The notes under the pieces were generated by a model. The model made no database searches, was not told the DNA's origin, and was given only the letters and a program-made list of their open reading frames with translations. From positions 1,871,501-1,935,500 of the forward strand of contig NZ_LR134388.1 of the NCBI RefSeq assembly GCF_900637685.1: 64,000 nt of DNA. Direction: 5' to 3'. Each line of letters starts with the position of its first letter. The stretch's first letter is position 1. This document shows positions 10,889 to 20,014 of this stretch, piece by piece. The translations under genes were made by a program, and so were the position numbers. Origin of the DNA: Legionella sainthelensi (GTDB taxonomy: Bacteria > Pseudomonadota > Gammaproteobacteria > Legionellales > Legionellaceae).

Positions 10889-11594
10889 ATATGGTGATGG
10901 ATTCCCTCTTGTTTTTTTTCATGGATGGGGATTTGATAGCCAGGTTTGGTTCGCATTGCTTCCAAAACTCAATCCATATTATCAATTAATACTTGTCGAC
11001 TTACCCGGATTTGGACATAGTCCAATCATGGATTGGCCGCTTTTCAAAAGAGATTTACTCACTCAATTACCGGAAAAATTTGCTTTAGTCGGTTGGTCTA
11101 TGGGGGGACTCTATGCGATGCATTTAGCACTAGAAGAATCTGAAAGAGTAGATTTTTTTATCAGCGTTTCATCATCACCGCAATTTTTGCTTGATGATCC
11201 ATGGCCAGGTATTTCTCAAGAGGTTTTCCAGGGATTTTATCAAAAAATAGTAGATGATCCCTATAAGACATTAAGTGAGTTTCTTGATCTTCATGGGTTA
11301 GCCACGCAGACAAAATCACAATACCTACCTGATAAGCTTCCTTCTTTAGAAGGATTGAGATTTGGTCTTAATATTTTAGAAACTTGGGATTTTCGCGAGG
11401 AATTAAAACAGTTTACTAAACCTGCATATTTTATGTTTGGTCGACTTGATCCTATTGTCCCAGTTAAAACCATGCGCTTTATGCAAAGGGAGTATCCAGA
11501 GTTCAAGTACATGCTTTTTAATCGAGCTGCACACATGCCTTTTTTATCTCATATGGATTTATTCGTAAACGAAATTAGAGAGTTTATTAAATGA
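10869..11594 (+). CDS. bioH: Pimeloyl-ACP methyl ester carboxylesterase
   Basis: BioH is an alpha/beta hydrolase that cleaves the methyl ester from pimeloyl-ACP after the BioC cycle. In 241 residues (E. coli 256) it shows the oxyanion segment His18-Gly-Trp-Gly, the nucleophile Ser77 in Gly-Trp-Ser-Met-Gly-Gly, and Asp194 and His222 completing the triad. It overlaps bioF by 20 bp and bioD by 4 bp (ATGA). The methyltransferase BioC that makes its substrate is not encoded in this operon. Confidence 0.9.
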   Translation: MNINIHKYGDGFPLVFFHGWGFDSQVWFALLPKLNPYYQLILVDLPGFGHSPIMDWPLFKRDLLTQLPEKFALVGWSMGGLYAMHLALEESERVDFFISVSSSPQFLLDDPWPGISQEVFQGFYQKIVDDPYKTLSEFLDLHGLATQTKSQYLPDKLPSLEGLRFGLNILETWDFREELKQFTKPAYFMFGRLDPIVPVKTMRFMQREYPEFKYMLFNRAAHMPFLSHMDLFVNEIREFIK

Positions 11595-12244
11595 GACGTT
11601 ATTTTATTACAGGTACTGATACAGATTGCGGTAAAACATACGTTACCGCACGTTTAGTCGATTATTTTTTAAATGCAGCCGCAATAAAACCAATCGCAAG
11701 TGGATGTATCGAAATTCAAGATCAATTAATTAGTCATGATGCTCAATTATTACAAAAAAACACCAAGTTTGACTTAGAGCTTATTAATCCCTGGCGATTT
11801 AAATTGCCTGTATCCCCGCATATTGCTGCTGAAAAGGATGGAGTGTGTTTATCAATAACTGAAATAGCAGACTATTGTCTTAATTTACACTTAGAAGGCA
11901 TTGAACAATTATTTATCGAAGGTGCTGGAGGATTGATGGTTCCTTTGAACAACAATGAAACCTGGATTGATTGGTTAAAACTCACTCGAATTCCTGTTGT
12001 TTTTGTTGTGGGAATAAAATTAGGTTGTATTAACCATGCCTTGCTTACTGAAGCTGCTTTAAATGCTCATAAAATTGAATGTATCGGATGGATTGCTAAT
12101 TGTATCGATCCCAATATGCAAGCATTATCCGAAAACATTAATACTCTCATTCATAAACTAGACTCTCCTATATTAGCAACGGTTCCTTTTGAAAGCAATC
12201 GCCTACAGATTCATTTTTGGCCTGAGTCGGATGTGAATAAATAA
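11591..12244 (+). CDS. bioD: Dethiobiotin synthetase
   Basis: BioD closes the ureido ring of dethiobiotin using ATP and CO2. The P-loop GTDTDCGKT is at residues 8-16 with Lys15, and Glu-Gly-Ala-Gly-Gly-Leu around residue 115 is the second conserved signature. The 217 residues are near the usual 225. The start overlaps the bioH stop. It ends the bio operon; no strong terminator follows in the 245 bp before the next gene. Confidence 0.94.
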   Translation: MRRYFITGTDTDCGKTYVTARLVDYFLNAAAIKPIASGCIEIQDQLISHDAQLLQKNTKFDLELINPWRFKLPVSPHIAAEKDGVCLSITEIADYCLNLHLEGIEQLFIEGAGGLMVPLNNNETWIDWLKLTRIPVVFVVGIKLGCINHALLTEAALNAHKIECIGWIANCIDPNMQALSENINTLIHKLDSPILATVPFESNRLQIHFWPESDVNK

Positions 12245-12489
12245 TAAAATGTGACGTTAAATTTATGATGGCCTAAGAGATTTTGGGTGCTCTCATGTAT
12301 TCATTAGAGACGTTGCCTACTTAACTCACTATAAAATAATTGAATTAATTCAGATATTTATGTAATTATTTTACCAAGTTAATAAAAAATAATGACAATT
12401 TGATGAAATATATGTTACATATAGAAACAAATTACCTTTGTCCATTGAAAATGTAATTTTGAGTTAACATATAACATAAGGAATTGGAA

Positions 12490-13140
12490 ATGGTTGTGTA
12501 TAATAGTGATATAGAAAAACGTTTAAAGAGGTGTGACAGAAAGTTACGTACCTTATTTCAGGATTATATGAAGACTCATCAACTGATGTCCCAAACGATC
12601 CAAGCAATAGAGCAGTATTATAATACATCTTATCGGAAAGCAACCCGTACAAAAACTATTGAACAAATTGCCTCTAGCTATGAGCTATTGGTAGATAATC
12701 TAACCCAAATTAAAAATTCGAAACTCAGTCCTGATATGGCATTAAAGCAAATCAGCCGTGATATAAATTCTAGAAAAAGAAACGTTATTTTTCATGATGT
12801 TGCAAAAGCAGCAGAGTCATTATTCTGGGCAGCTACAGCAACCACCTTATATGCAGCGGTTTTTGGTATTGCCTTGCCCATACTCATCGTTCAACCAATA
12901 TTAGGTGTTGCAGTGGGAGTAACTATTATTGGTGCAATGCTTACAGCTGCATACAAATCTTTTGCCTGCTTGGCTGAATTTAAATCTTATAGCCGTCATA
13001 GTCTGGAATACGAGAATGAGACAAGTCTAGTCTCATTCTTTTCTAAAACCTCTAAGCGAATCCAGCATATGGAGTGTGATGAGATATCACTAAGTCAGGA
13101 AGAGGACATTCGAGACAACTCTCCTTGTTTCAACTTTTAA
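12490..13140 (+). CDS. Small protein with central membrane hairpin, possible Dot/Icm effector
   Basis: A 216-residue protein of unknown family. The N-terminal 110 residues are charged and helical. A hydrophobic stretch at about residues 115-160, with a Pro near its middle, looks like two membrane helices. The tail is Ser/Glu-rich and ends in an acidic patch (Gln-Glu-Glu-Asp-Ile). The ATG at 12490 is chosen over an in-frame TTG at 12484 because AAGGAA sits 6-7 bp before it. The architecture (soluble helices, hairpin, polar tail) recurs in several genes of this window. Effector status is inference. Confidence 0.5.
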   Translation: MVVYNSDIEKRLKRCDRKLRTLFQDYMKTHQLMSQTIQAIEQYYNTSYRKATRTKTIEQIASSYELLVDNLTQIKNSKLSPDMALKQISRDINSRKRNVIFHDVAKAAESLFWAATATTLYAAVFGIALPILIVQPILGVAVGVTIIGAMLTAAYKSFACLAEFKSYSRHSLEYENETSLVSFFSKTSKRIQHMECDEISLSQEEDIRDNSPCFNF

Positions 13141-13267
13141 ATAGTTCCCTTTGTTGCAATTAATTAGTTATTTTACGTATAAATTTAAGCGAAACGAAGC
13201 GTTGGCTATTAATTGCGACATTTATGACTTCAAATCTAATGTATCTTGCTTTTTAGGAGGTTGAAGA

Positions 13268-14911
13268 ATGAATTTAATTAACAAGGCAATCTTTGTAGCT
13301 GCATCTTTTTTTATTTCAGTATCAGCTCAAGCAAAAGGTGCTACGAGGCTAAATATAGAGTTTACTCCCTTAACACACACAAATATTACCCTAGCACCAA
13401 CTGAAATAAAAAGAATTGAATACATAGTAAAAAATACAGCAATAAAAGATCCTCAATATATGTTTATGAAAGAAATTCCGGGCATTCATCAAGTTCATCA
13501 TGAAAAGGGAGATTGTGAGCCTCATATACTTTTGTTACCAGGGCGAACATGCAGGTTGGTTTTAGAAGCTAAAGGAGACGAATTAAAAGGAGATATTTTA
13601 GGAGGTCCTGAGTTGTGTTTTCGATTATTTCCTCTTATATGCAGTCAACCACCGACTGCAATTCAACTCTCAATTCAATTAATTAATCAACCCGAGCCAT
13701 CCCCAATGTACCTGATAACACCCAGTGCAGAAGATCATGGCTCAATTAATCCAAATATCGGTCAGCAAGTTAAAAAGGGAAGCACTTTAACGTTTAACGC
13801 AACGCCTGAGGCAGGTTATGGTGTAAGTGATTGGTTTGTTGATGAGAAGCGTGTACAAAAAGGAGGACATACTTTTCAGCTTAGCAACATTACAACAAGT
13901 CATGCAGTCAAGGTAAGTTTTGGTAAGGCAACTTTAACTCCCAATGCATCACAGTTATCACTCTCAGTAGCATGTTCGACTACTAATCCTTCTTGTGCTC
14001 ATGTAAATGCTGCTTTATCTGGGGCATCACGACAATTTATCATTACTAACCTAGGATCAATTGATGCGACGAATGTTGCAGTAGAATCATCTGGGTTACC
14101 TCAAGGAACCAGGATCTCAACTACCTGTTCGAAGACACTTCAACCTAACGATTCATGTACGGTTACAGTGTTTCCTGGTTCTGTGGCAAGCACTGGTGCA
14201 GAGGGTACTCCTTGTACTTCAGGGACACAACCTCTACCTGGAAAAATAAGCGTAACATCTGATAATGGTTTTTCAACCCAATTGAGTGTTTTTGTATTAG
14301 GCTATGGGTGTATTTACCAGGGTGGGTATATTTATTCAATCGATGATACCATTGGAAATGGCAGTATAAGGGGGAAAGTAGTCAATAGCTCAGATCAGAC
14401 CGAGCGTTACAAAGAGGGCATTATTTGGAGCTCTAATGGTTTAGGGAGATCCAGCTGTGATGTGCATTATGCTATTCATGGAATCGATGAAAAATCTTCA
14501 AAACCTTGTAGAGGAGGAGCTGATGGACAATGTAATAGTAAGCACGTTTTAAATTATTACAGCCCCGTTTCTTCCTATCCGTTGGCATATTATGCTGCGG
14601 GACTTTGCAAAATGGATATTGAAGGATATTCAGATTGGTATTTGCCGGCTATTTGCGAATTAGGGTATGAGAAACATGATGGCGGTTGTGGCAGTGGCTG
14701 TGGTTCGATTCAACAAAATATCCAAGCTAATTTAGTTGAGAAGGGCATAGGTGGTTTTTCAGGGTATTACTGGAGTGCTACTGAATACTCTAATTTGCCG
14801 ATGTTTTATGCATGGTTTCAAAATTATTCGTCTAGTGGAGATAATTTCCAGCTTTATGATTTTAAATTAAACCAATTCAAAGTCCGTTGCTCACGTGATT
14901 TAACTGCCTAA
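13268..14911 (+). CDS. Secreted surface protein with InlB-type repeat and C-terminal DUF1566 (Lcl-like) domain
   Basis: A 547-residue exported protein with a signal peptide cleaved near Ala-Gln-Ala-Lys (about residue 23) and a strong AGGAGG ribosome binding site. Around residues 150-220 is a divergent InlB B-repeat-type domain (Gly-Ser-Ile-Asn-Pro, then Phe-Asn-Ala-Thr-Pro-Glu-Ala-Gly-Tyr). A region like bacterial choice-of-anchor domains follows. The C-terminal part from about residue 385 carries the DUF1566 pattern (Trp-Tyr-Leu-Pro-Ala, Tyr-Trp-Ser-Ala-Thr-Glu, final Val-Arg-Cys-Ser-Arg), also the C-terminal domain of the Legionella collagen-like adhesin Lcl. A surface or adhesive role is likely; the ligand is unknown. 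Confidence 0.7.
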   Translation: MNLINKAIFVAASFFISVSAQAKGATRLNIEFTPLTHTNITLAPTEIKRIEYIVKNTAIKDPQYMFMKEIPGIHQVHHEKGDCEPHILLLPGRTCRLVLEAKGDELKGDILGGPELCFRLFPLICSQPPTAIQLSIQLINQPEPSPMYLITPSAEDHGSINPNIGQQVKKGSTLTFNATPEAGYGVSDWFVDEKRVQKGGHTFQLSNITTSHAVKVSFGKATLTPNASQLSLSVACSTTNPSCAHVNAALSGASRQFIITNLGSIDATNVAVESSGLPQGTRISTTCSKTLQPNDSCTVTVFPGSVASTGAEGTPCTSGTQPLPGKISVTSDNGFSTQLSVFVLGYGCIYQGGYIYSIDDTIGNGSIRGKVVNSSDQTERYKEGIIWSSNGLGRSSCDVHYAIHGIDEKSSKPCRGGADGQCNSKHVLNYYSPVSSYPLAYYAAGLCKMDIEGYSDWYLPAICELGYEKHDGGCGSGCGSIQQNIQANLVEKGIGGFSGYYWSATEYSNLPMFYAWFQNYSSSGDNFQLYDFKLNQFKVRCSRDLTA

Positions 14912-14921
14912 TCGGCATCAT

Positions 14922-14955
14922 CGATATAAAAGGTATAAAAATGCCTTTTATATCG
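14922..14955 (+). terminator. Perfect 12-bp hairpin after the DUF1566 gene
   Basis: CGATATAAAAGG (14922-14933) pairs perfectly with CCTTTTATATCG (14944-14955) across a 10-nt loop, 11 bp after the stop codon. The downstream tail TTAAACC is poor in T, so termination strength is uncertain. Confidence 0.5.
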
Positions 14956-15090
14956 TTAAACCTCATATTCTTAATTAAACGACTGATTATTATTTTGCCG
15001 TCAATGAATTTTAAAATAATCTTAAATCTACTTGTTGATTTAAATTCTCTATTGTATGTTAACAAGAATTTAAATCACTAAGGATAAATC

Positions 15091-15357
15091 ATGATGACCA
15101 AGGAAAAAATCATTCAATCAGTAATGACCGCTTTTTTTATTCTTGTTGCAACTGGAAGCAGTGCTGCTGATAGTAGTGACACTACAACAACAGAGAAGTG
15201 CTATGGAATTGCTAAAAAAGGCATGAATGATTGTGCTACTGCGACCGCTTCATGTGCGTCTTCGGCTACTCAAGATGGGCAAAAAGATGCATTTATTTTG
15301 TTACCTAAAGGGATTTGCGAACGCATTGTGGGTGGCAGCCTTACAGTAAAAAAATAA
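15091..15357 (+). CDS. DUF2282 peptide, bufferin-type (BufA1-like) copper-binding precursor
   Basis: An 88-residue exported peptide: signal peptide to about residue 26 (Ser-Ser-Ala-Ala-Asp), then a Ser/Thr-rich linker and a region with four cysteines. The order Glu-Lys-Cys-Tyr-Gly, Met-Asn-Asp-Cys, Ala-Ser-Cys-Ala and Pro-Lys-Gly-Ile-Cys-Glu-Arg-Ile-Val-Gly-Gly is the DUF2282 signature. Members of this family (bufferins) are modified at cysteines by DUF692/MNIO enzymes with a DUF2063 partner and bind copper. Neither partner lies nearby. AAGGA precedes the start at good spacing. The YceI and cytochrome b561 genes follow. Confidence 0.8.
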   Translation: MMTKEKIIQSVMTAFFILVATGSSAADSSDTTTTEKCYGIAKKGMNDCATATASCASSATQDGQKDAFILLPKGICERIVGGSLTVKK

Positions 15358-15444
15358 ACTTTCCAGTGTAAAGTTTGATTCAAATGATACAGAAAATTAT
15401 GTTGCTAAACCAATGTTAATTATGATTAAAAAAGGAATTTTAGT

Positions 15445-16035
15445 ATGAAACTACTAGTGAAGTACTTATCATTATTTATCTTATTCTCTATAAGCTCTGT
15501 TCAAGCTAATGCGGTACCAGAAACTTTTATCTTAGACAATAAACATACTTATGTATTATGGAGCATTGATCATCTTGGTTTTTCAACCCAATATGGAAAG
15601 TGGTATGCAACGGGCAAGCTCACTCTGGATCAAGATAACCCAAGTCAAAGTAAAGTTGATGTCAAAATTGATGTAGCGGATATGGTTACAGGTATCCCAG
15701 AACTTGATGAGCATTTAAAAAGTCAATTGTTCTTTGATACAAAAAAATTTCCTACCGCAACTTTTGTAAGTAACAAAGTGACTCCAACAGGAAAAGATAC
15801 TGCGACTGTTGATGGTACGTTAACTTTACGCGGTGTGAGTAAACCTGTCATATTGCAAGTCACTTTAAATAAAGAAGGAATGAACCCAATCAGTAATAAA
15901 ATGTCTGTTGGATTTACGGCGACTACTTCAATCAAACGTTCAGATTTTGGTATCAATGCCTTCTTACCTGCTTTAAGCGATACAGTAAATATCAAAATCG
16001 GTGCAGAAGCTTATCTTGATAAAAAAGCAGGTTAA
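15445..16035 (+). CDS. YceI-family periplasmic protein
   Basis: A 196-residue lipocalin-like YceI protein that probably binds an isoprenoid or other lipid in the periplasm. The signal peptide ends near residue 23 (Val-Gln-Ala-Asn-Ala). The family pattern is clear: Asp-Asn-Lys-His-Thr near the mature N-terminus, Phe-Ser-Thr-Gln-Tyr-Gly, Phe-Phe-Asp-Thr-Lys-Lys-Phe-Pro-Thr-Ala-Thr-Phe, and the Ile-Lys-Arg-Ser-Asp-Phe-Gly-Ile segment. AAAGGAA precedes the ATG. The cytochrome b561 gene starts 4 bp after its stop, a common YceI pairing. Confidence 0.92.
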   Translation: MKLLVKYLSLFILFSISSVQANAVPETFILDNKHTYVLWSIDHLGFSTQYGKWYATGKLTLDQDNPSQSKVDVKIDVADMVTGIPELDEHLKSQLFFDTKKFPTATFVSNKVTPTGKDTATVDGTLTLRGVSKPVILQVTLNKEGMNPISNKMSVGFTATTSIKRSDFGINAFLPALSDTVNIKIGAEAYLDKKAG

Positions 16036-16039
16036 GTTT

Positions 16040-16572
16040 ATGCAAATAAAAAACAGCACAACACAATTTGGAATAGTTGCTATAGTACTCCACTGGATTA
16101 TTGCATTACTCATAATTGGCCTATTAGCACTAGGTTTGTATATGGTGCCCCTGCCATGGAGCCCTGAAAAATTAAAATTTTATGGTTGGCATAAGGAATA
16201 TGGTTTTTTAGTGCTTTTCTTAGCAATTTTTAGAATTATTTGGCGTGTGAGTAATGAAATGCCAGAGCTTGCGTTACCTTGGCTTGAAAAATTGCTGCCC
16301 GTAGCATGCATTGGGCATTTTATGGATTCATGTTTGCTATGCCTATCACTGGATGGTTAATTACTTCTTCAGCTGGATTACCCGCATCATTTTTTGGGTT
16401 ATTTACCTTACCCAATCTTGTTGCCCCAGATGAGAATAAAAGGATATTATTTGAATGGATTCACCAATGGTTAGGATACGCGCTTATTGCTGCCATCTGT
16501 ATGCATGCAGCCGCAGCGTTAAAGCATCATTTTATTAATAAGGATGATATATTACGGAGAATGTTTCCATGA
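16040..16572 (+). pseudogene. Cytochrome b561, frame broken by one base
   Basis: A di-haem membrane cytochrome b561 that probably moves electrons between quinol and periplasmic partners. The first frame gives two membrane helices with His in Val-Leu-His-Trp and Tyr-Gly-Trp-His-Lys; the second gives Met-His-Trp-Ala-Phe, Met-Pro-Ile-Thr-Gly-Trp and Ala-Ala-Ala-Leu-Lys-His-His. They join seamlessly if the 5-A run at 16287-16291 had six A, giving a normal 177-residue protein. The start at 16040 aligns with family N-termini. An assembly error is likely. Confidence 0.85.
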
Positions 16573-16730
16573 AATATCAGATATTTTATTCATTTAAATA
16601 ATCGTGTTATTTACCTTGCGAATCATAAACCGAGCTTGGGCGGATTTAGCAATGCGTTTATTAAAAAATCTAAACTTTCCAACGAATTGCTATTTTCTTA
16701 AAAGGTTGTTTCTTAATTACTTCTTTGATT

Positions 16731-16763
16731 ACCTCGCGGCTTGTCCGCGAGGTTTGTTGTTTT
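16731..16763. terminator. Hairpin terminator between cytochrome b561 and Spy-like gene
   Basis: ACCTCGCGG (16731-16739) pairs with CCGCGAGGT (16745-16753) around a 5-nt loop, followed on the plus strand by TTGTTGTTTT. It lies between two convergent genes and would best terminate plus-strand transcripts of the YceI-b561 pair. Confidence 0.7.
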
Positions 16764-16832
16764 AGCGCAGTATTCCTAGACTCTGGGTAAGCGATGGAAC
16801 ACCGTAGATCTCATCCAGAGGATTATCTGATG

Positions 16833-17255
16833 TTAGACATTATGATCTAAATACCATTTTTTCTTTAATTTAAGAAATTTAGCTTTTTGTTTGGCATCCA
16901 GAATAGTAAACATCTGATGCTGCATCATAATCTTAGTTTTTAACATGGAGCCTCTTATTTTATCAATTTGATCTATTAAAGAATCCAGTTTTGTTTCGTC
17001 AATTTTATCAGATTCAATTAAAGAGTTAATTTGAGTGCGTAGTGTTCGAAGTTGTGAATAATTGGTTTTAAAGTTAGCTTGTGCTTTTTCTTTATAAGTT
17101 TGAAGTTTTGCTTCTTGCTCAGGGGTAAGATTAAGCTCTTTTGCAAGTTTATCAGAGTGATTGCAGTGTTTGGAGTCATTAGAACATGCAAAACTTGACT
17201 GCCCTAAAGTTATTATCAAAGTAAAAGCTGCTAACGAGATAAGTTTTTTGTTCAT
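16833..17255 (-). CDS. Spy/CpxP-like periplasmic protein
   Basis: A 140-residue exported helical protein. The signal peptide ends near Ser-Phe-Ala-Cys (about residue 24). The mature part has the LTxxQ-family pattern: Leu-Thr-Pro-Glu-Gln-Glu-Ala-Lys at about residues 44-51 and a second Leu-Asp-Ala-Lys-Gln-Lys-Ala-Lys-Phe near the end. Related proteins act as periplasmic chaperones (Spy) or stress inhibitors (CpxP). His/Cys near the mature N-terminus (Lys-His-Cys-Asn-His) may bind metal. Its ATG is 12 bp after the stop of the glycosyltransferase, so they are probably co-transcribed. Confidence 0.75.
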   Translation of the reverse strand: MNKKLISLAAFTLIITLGQSSFACSNDSKHCNHSDKLAKELNLTPEQEAKLQTYKEKAQANFKTNYSQLRTLRTQINSLIESDKIDETKLDSLIDQIDKIRGSMLKTKIMMQHQMFTILDAKQKAKFLKLKKKWYLDHNV

Positions 17256-17267
17256 TATTTTGTTCCT

Positions 17268-18929
17268 CTATTTTGGCCAAGTTATTAGATCGTGGACATA
17301 TTGTTTCACGCTCCGAATATTATTGTATGTAGGTTGAATGGGTTGACTAGAATGGGGGGCTAATTTTAATTTTTTACCTTTTGCGATGCTAAATATTACA
17401 GCTTCATGAGTCAGCTTTTTTAAATTTTCAATCAATTTATATGTATATATGTCTTGGGACTGGTGTTCGATGCTCAATAAAATTTTTTTAAACTGAAGAA
17501 TATCAAACTCACTTTCTTGAAAGCAGTTTAATATAAGCGTAAGCGTTTTCATTGTTTCTTGATTAATTTCATTTTCAACGTGATAAGAGTTAATGAGATG
17601 TGTTTCTAAGTTGCTTTTTAATGCAGAAAATGACAAAGGCAAACTTGATGCGAGTTCTTGCTGGCGCAAAGCGAGCTGTTTTATGCGCGATGCTTGTAAT
17701 TCTTTTCCAGTATTAAGCCATGATGAGTCGTTTAATTCACCATCTTCAACACCAAGAAACTTGAGCATTCCTAAAACATTTTCATGTAATGGAATGGAGT
17801 TTTGAGAGCGAAAAGTATTTTGTAACCCATAGTAATTAAAAGATAAGGGCTGAATTTCTCTTCTAAATTTATCTATAGGGACAACATAATCATTAAATAG
17901 TGAATTAGCTATTTGTATTGGGCCAGTAGTACAAATGACAATGGATTTTAGGTATAGATCATGCTCTTTTTTCATTAAATAGCTTAAAAACTTCTCATCA
18001 TTTGCTTCAAGGGTCTGTTTAATTAAAGAATATTCTTTACTGAAAAATAGATATTTTACTAAGTTCAATTGCATCTCGAGTTCTTTTCTCAATCTATAGA
18101 TAATATTTTGGGATGATTCTTCAGGCGATATTCTTTTAAAATTTAAATAATCAACTTTATTAGTCATCATTTCGTGAATATAAGCTCTAATTTTTAACGA
18201 AGAGTTGGGAGTATTTGGTGAAATAAATTCTTTAGATTTCGAGATATAAAGAGATTCAGAACGATTTTTCATCAATTTGATAATATAGCGATTGATAAAA
18301 CTATCAGTCATTAGCTCTTTTTCTGTCTTTTCTATAAAATCTGTATCATATTGGGTCAGTGTTGCTAAAAGACCGTTTTGAACACGTTCAATTTCTTTTT
18401 TAGCTGCAACTTCATCAATGATTGCCACAAAATCATTATTTGCAAGGATGAATTCTTTTTTCCCTATTTTTAAACTACCAATATTCAATAATAGGGGGCT
18501 TTCTATGGAGATATTCGAAGGAGTATTTGTGGTGTCGATGGGGACATCGAAATCTGTATAGGTTCCTAGCTTAAAGATTGGTGAAAGCCATCTTAAAATA
18601 TCACTAGCAACCCCTAAATTTCCTCCTGAATTTAAATTGGAAATTTCTTCATTATAAAAGCCAAATAATTTTTTTTCATTTTCAAGTTCAAGTTTGTCAT
18701 TTATCATATGCGCATCAATCAGATTAATAGTGTTTTCTTTACTAAACTCATAAAGTGATTGCACTGCTGCGCGTGTTAATAATGTGGAGTCATAGACTAA
18801 GTGAACTGTATCATGAGGATTTTTCTCACGCATTTCAAGAAGACGAATTTGGTTTTCCAAATTCATAAATACGTTTGGATCATTACTTAGCCAGATTTTA
18901 ACATGTAATCTTGGGTTATATTGATACAT
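17268..18929 (-). CDS. TcdA/TcdB-type glycosyltransferase, candidate effector
   Basis: A 553-residue soluble protein. The N-terminal 130 residues look like the catalytic core of large-toxin glycosyltransferases: a Leu-Val-Tyr-Asp nucleotide-binding strand (44-47), Gly-Val-Ala-Ser-Asp-Ile-Leu-Arg-Trp (106-114) and the metal/sugar-nucleotide DxD at Asp126-Phe-Asp128. Such enzymes transfer a sugar from a UDP or GDP donor to host proteins. The remaining 400 residues are helical and unassigned, probably targeting or membrane-binding. No signal peptide, consistent with Dot/Icm export. The acceptor cannot be predicted. Confidence 0.7.
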   Translation of the reverse strand: MYQYNPRLHVKIWLSNDPNVFMNLENQIRLLEMREKNPHDTVHLVYDSTLLTRAAVQSLYEFSKENTINLIDAHMINDKLELENEKKLFGFYNEEISNLNSGGNLGVASDILRWLSPIFKLGTYTDFDVPIDTTNTPSNISIESPLLLNIGSLKIGKKEFILANNDFVAIIDEVAAKKEIERVQNGLLATLTQYDTDFIEKTEKELMTDSFINRYIIKLMKNRSESLYISKSKEFISPNTPNSSLKIRAYIHEMMTNKVDYLNFKRISPEESSQNIIYRLRKELEMQLNLVKYLFFSKEYSLIKQTLEANDEKFLSYLMKKEHDLYLKSIVICTTGPIQIANSLFNDYVVPIDKFRREIQPLSFNYYGLQNTFRSQNSIPLHENVLGMLKFLGVEDGELNDSSWLNTGKELQASRIKQLALRQQELASSLPLSFSALKSNLETHLINSYHVENEINQETMKTLTLILNCFQESEFDILQFKKILLSIEHQSQDIYTYKLIENLKKLTHEAVIFSIAKGKKLKLAPHSSQPIQPTYNNIRSVKQYVHDLITWPK

Positions 18930-19049
18930 TTTTTATTCTTTATTTTGAGTTCAATAAGTAACTGGAAGAGTCACCAGGAATAAAATTATCAATGGCTCTT
19001 GATTAAAGCTTAGCACAATCTAAAAAAAATGATTTTTAAGTAAATTTAA

Positions 19050-19078
19050 TTGATGATCCTCCTCTAATATGTTATAAA
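19050..19078 (+). promoter_or_regulatory. Candidate rpsB-tsf promoter with GC-rich discriminator
   Basis: TTGATG (19050-19055) and TATAAA (19073-19078) are 17 bp apart and followed by TGTCGCGC, a GC-rich discriminator of the type seen at stringently controlled ribosomal promoters. The start would be near 19085, giving a leader of about 90 nt. Confidence 0.5.
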
Positions 19079-19098
19079 TGTCGCGCTTTAAATACACA

Positions 19099-19152
19099 CA
19101 CGTCTCGTCACATATGATAGGGTCCCTTTGTGGGTTTCGTATGGGAGATGTG
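19099..19152 (+). promoter_or_regulatory. rpsB leader hairpin, candidate S2 autoregulatory element
   Basis: The leader can form a long irregular hairpin: CACGTCTC (19099-19106) with GAGATGTG (19145-19152); CATATGA (19111-19117) with TCGTATG (19137-19143); and an inner CCC/GGG pair. Each stem uses one G-U. It ends about 13 nt before the rpsB ribosome binding site. A conserved leader through which S2 represses rpsB-tsf is known in gammaproteobacteria; the assignment here is by position and pairing only. Confidence 0.55.
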
Positions 19153-19176
19153 GAGGAATAACCCTGGAGATTGATT

Positions 19177-19938
19177 ATGAATATAAGCATGCGTGAATTG
19201 CTAGAAGCAGGAGCTCATTTTGGACACAGAACTCGGTTTTGGAATCCTGAAATGGGTGAATATATATTTGGTTCTCGAAACAAGATACATATTATTAATC
19301 TTGAAAAAACCATGGTGATGCTCAACGACGTAGTAAACTATGTTGGACGATTAGCATCGAACAAAGCAAAAATTCTTTTTGTAGGCACAAAAAGAGCCGC
19401 TCAAGAAAGCATTCGTGAACATGCGAAACGCTGTGGTATGCCTTATGTTGATCATCGTTGGTTAGGTGGTATGTTAACTAACTATAAAACGGTACGTCAG
19501 TCCATCTTTCGTTTAAAAGAGTTAAAAGAAATGAAAGAAAAAGGATTGTTTAATGACATGATTAAAAAAGAAGCATTAATGCTGACGCGTGAACTAGAAA
19601 AATTAGAGCGTGGTTTGGGCGGTATTGAGAACATGGGTGGTTTGCCTGATGCTCTTTTTGTTGTTGATGTTGGATTCGAGCATATTGCTGTTGAGGAAGC
19701 TCATCGGTTAAGAATTCCTGTTATTGGTATTGTTGATACGAATAATAGTCCTAAAAATATCGATTATATTATTCCTGGTAATGATGACTCTATGCGAGCT
19801 GTAGATATATATGTTCGTTGTGTTGCTGATGCGATTTTAGATGCCAAAGGCAGTAACACCGTAGGTGTGGGTTCATCGAATGCTGAGTTTGTTGAAGTAG
19901 TTGAACAAGCTAGTGATGCAAAAAAAGCAGGCGAATAA
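19177..19938 (+). CDS. rpsB: 30S ribosomal protein S2
   Basis: S2 binds late to the head of the small ribosomal subunit and helps S1 bind. The 253 residues show the family N-terminus ([10 protein letters not shown]), the Arg-Trp-Leu-Gly-Gly-Met-Leu-Thr-Asn segment and the Ile-Val-Asp-Thr-Asn signature. I chose ATG 19177, with GGAG 7 bp upstream, over an in-frame TTG at 19171. It starts the rpsB-tsf-pyrH-frr cluster. Confidence 0.98.
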   Translation: MNISMRELLEAGAHFGHRTRFWNPEMGEYIFGSRNKIHIINLEKTMVMLNDVVNYVGRLASNKAKILFVGTKRAAQESIREHAKRCGMPYVDHRWLGGMLTNYKTVRQSIFRLKELKEMKEKGLFNDMIKKEALMLTRELEKLERGLGGIENMGGLPDALFVVDVGFEHIAVEEAHRLRIPVIGIVDTNNSPKNIDYIIPGNDDSMRAVDIYVRCVADAILDAKGSNTVGVGSSNAEFVEVVEQASDAKKAGE

Positions 19939-19953
19939 TTAAATTTAAAATAT

Positions 19954-19995
19954 AGGGGGGCTAGGGGTATAAACCCTTGATTTGCCCCCTTTTTG
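19954..19995 (+). terminator. Partial terminator between rpsB and tsf
   Basis: AGGGGG (from 19954) pairs with CCCCCT (19985-19990), followed by TTTTT. A nested AGGG/CCCT hairpin lies in the loop. E. coli also has a leaky terminator between rpsB and tsf, which sets more S2 than EF-Ts transcript. Confidence 0.75.
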
Positions 19996-20014
19996 CTATA
20001 CGGAGAAATGAAAA

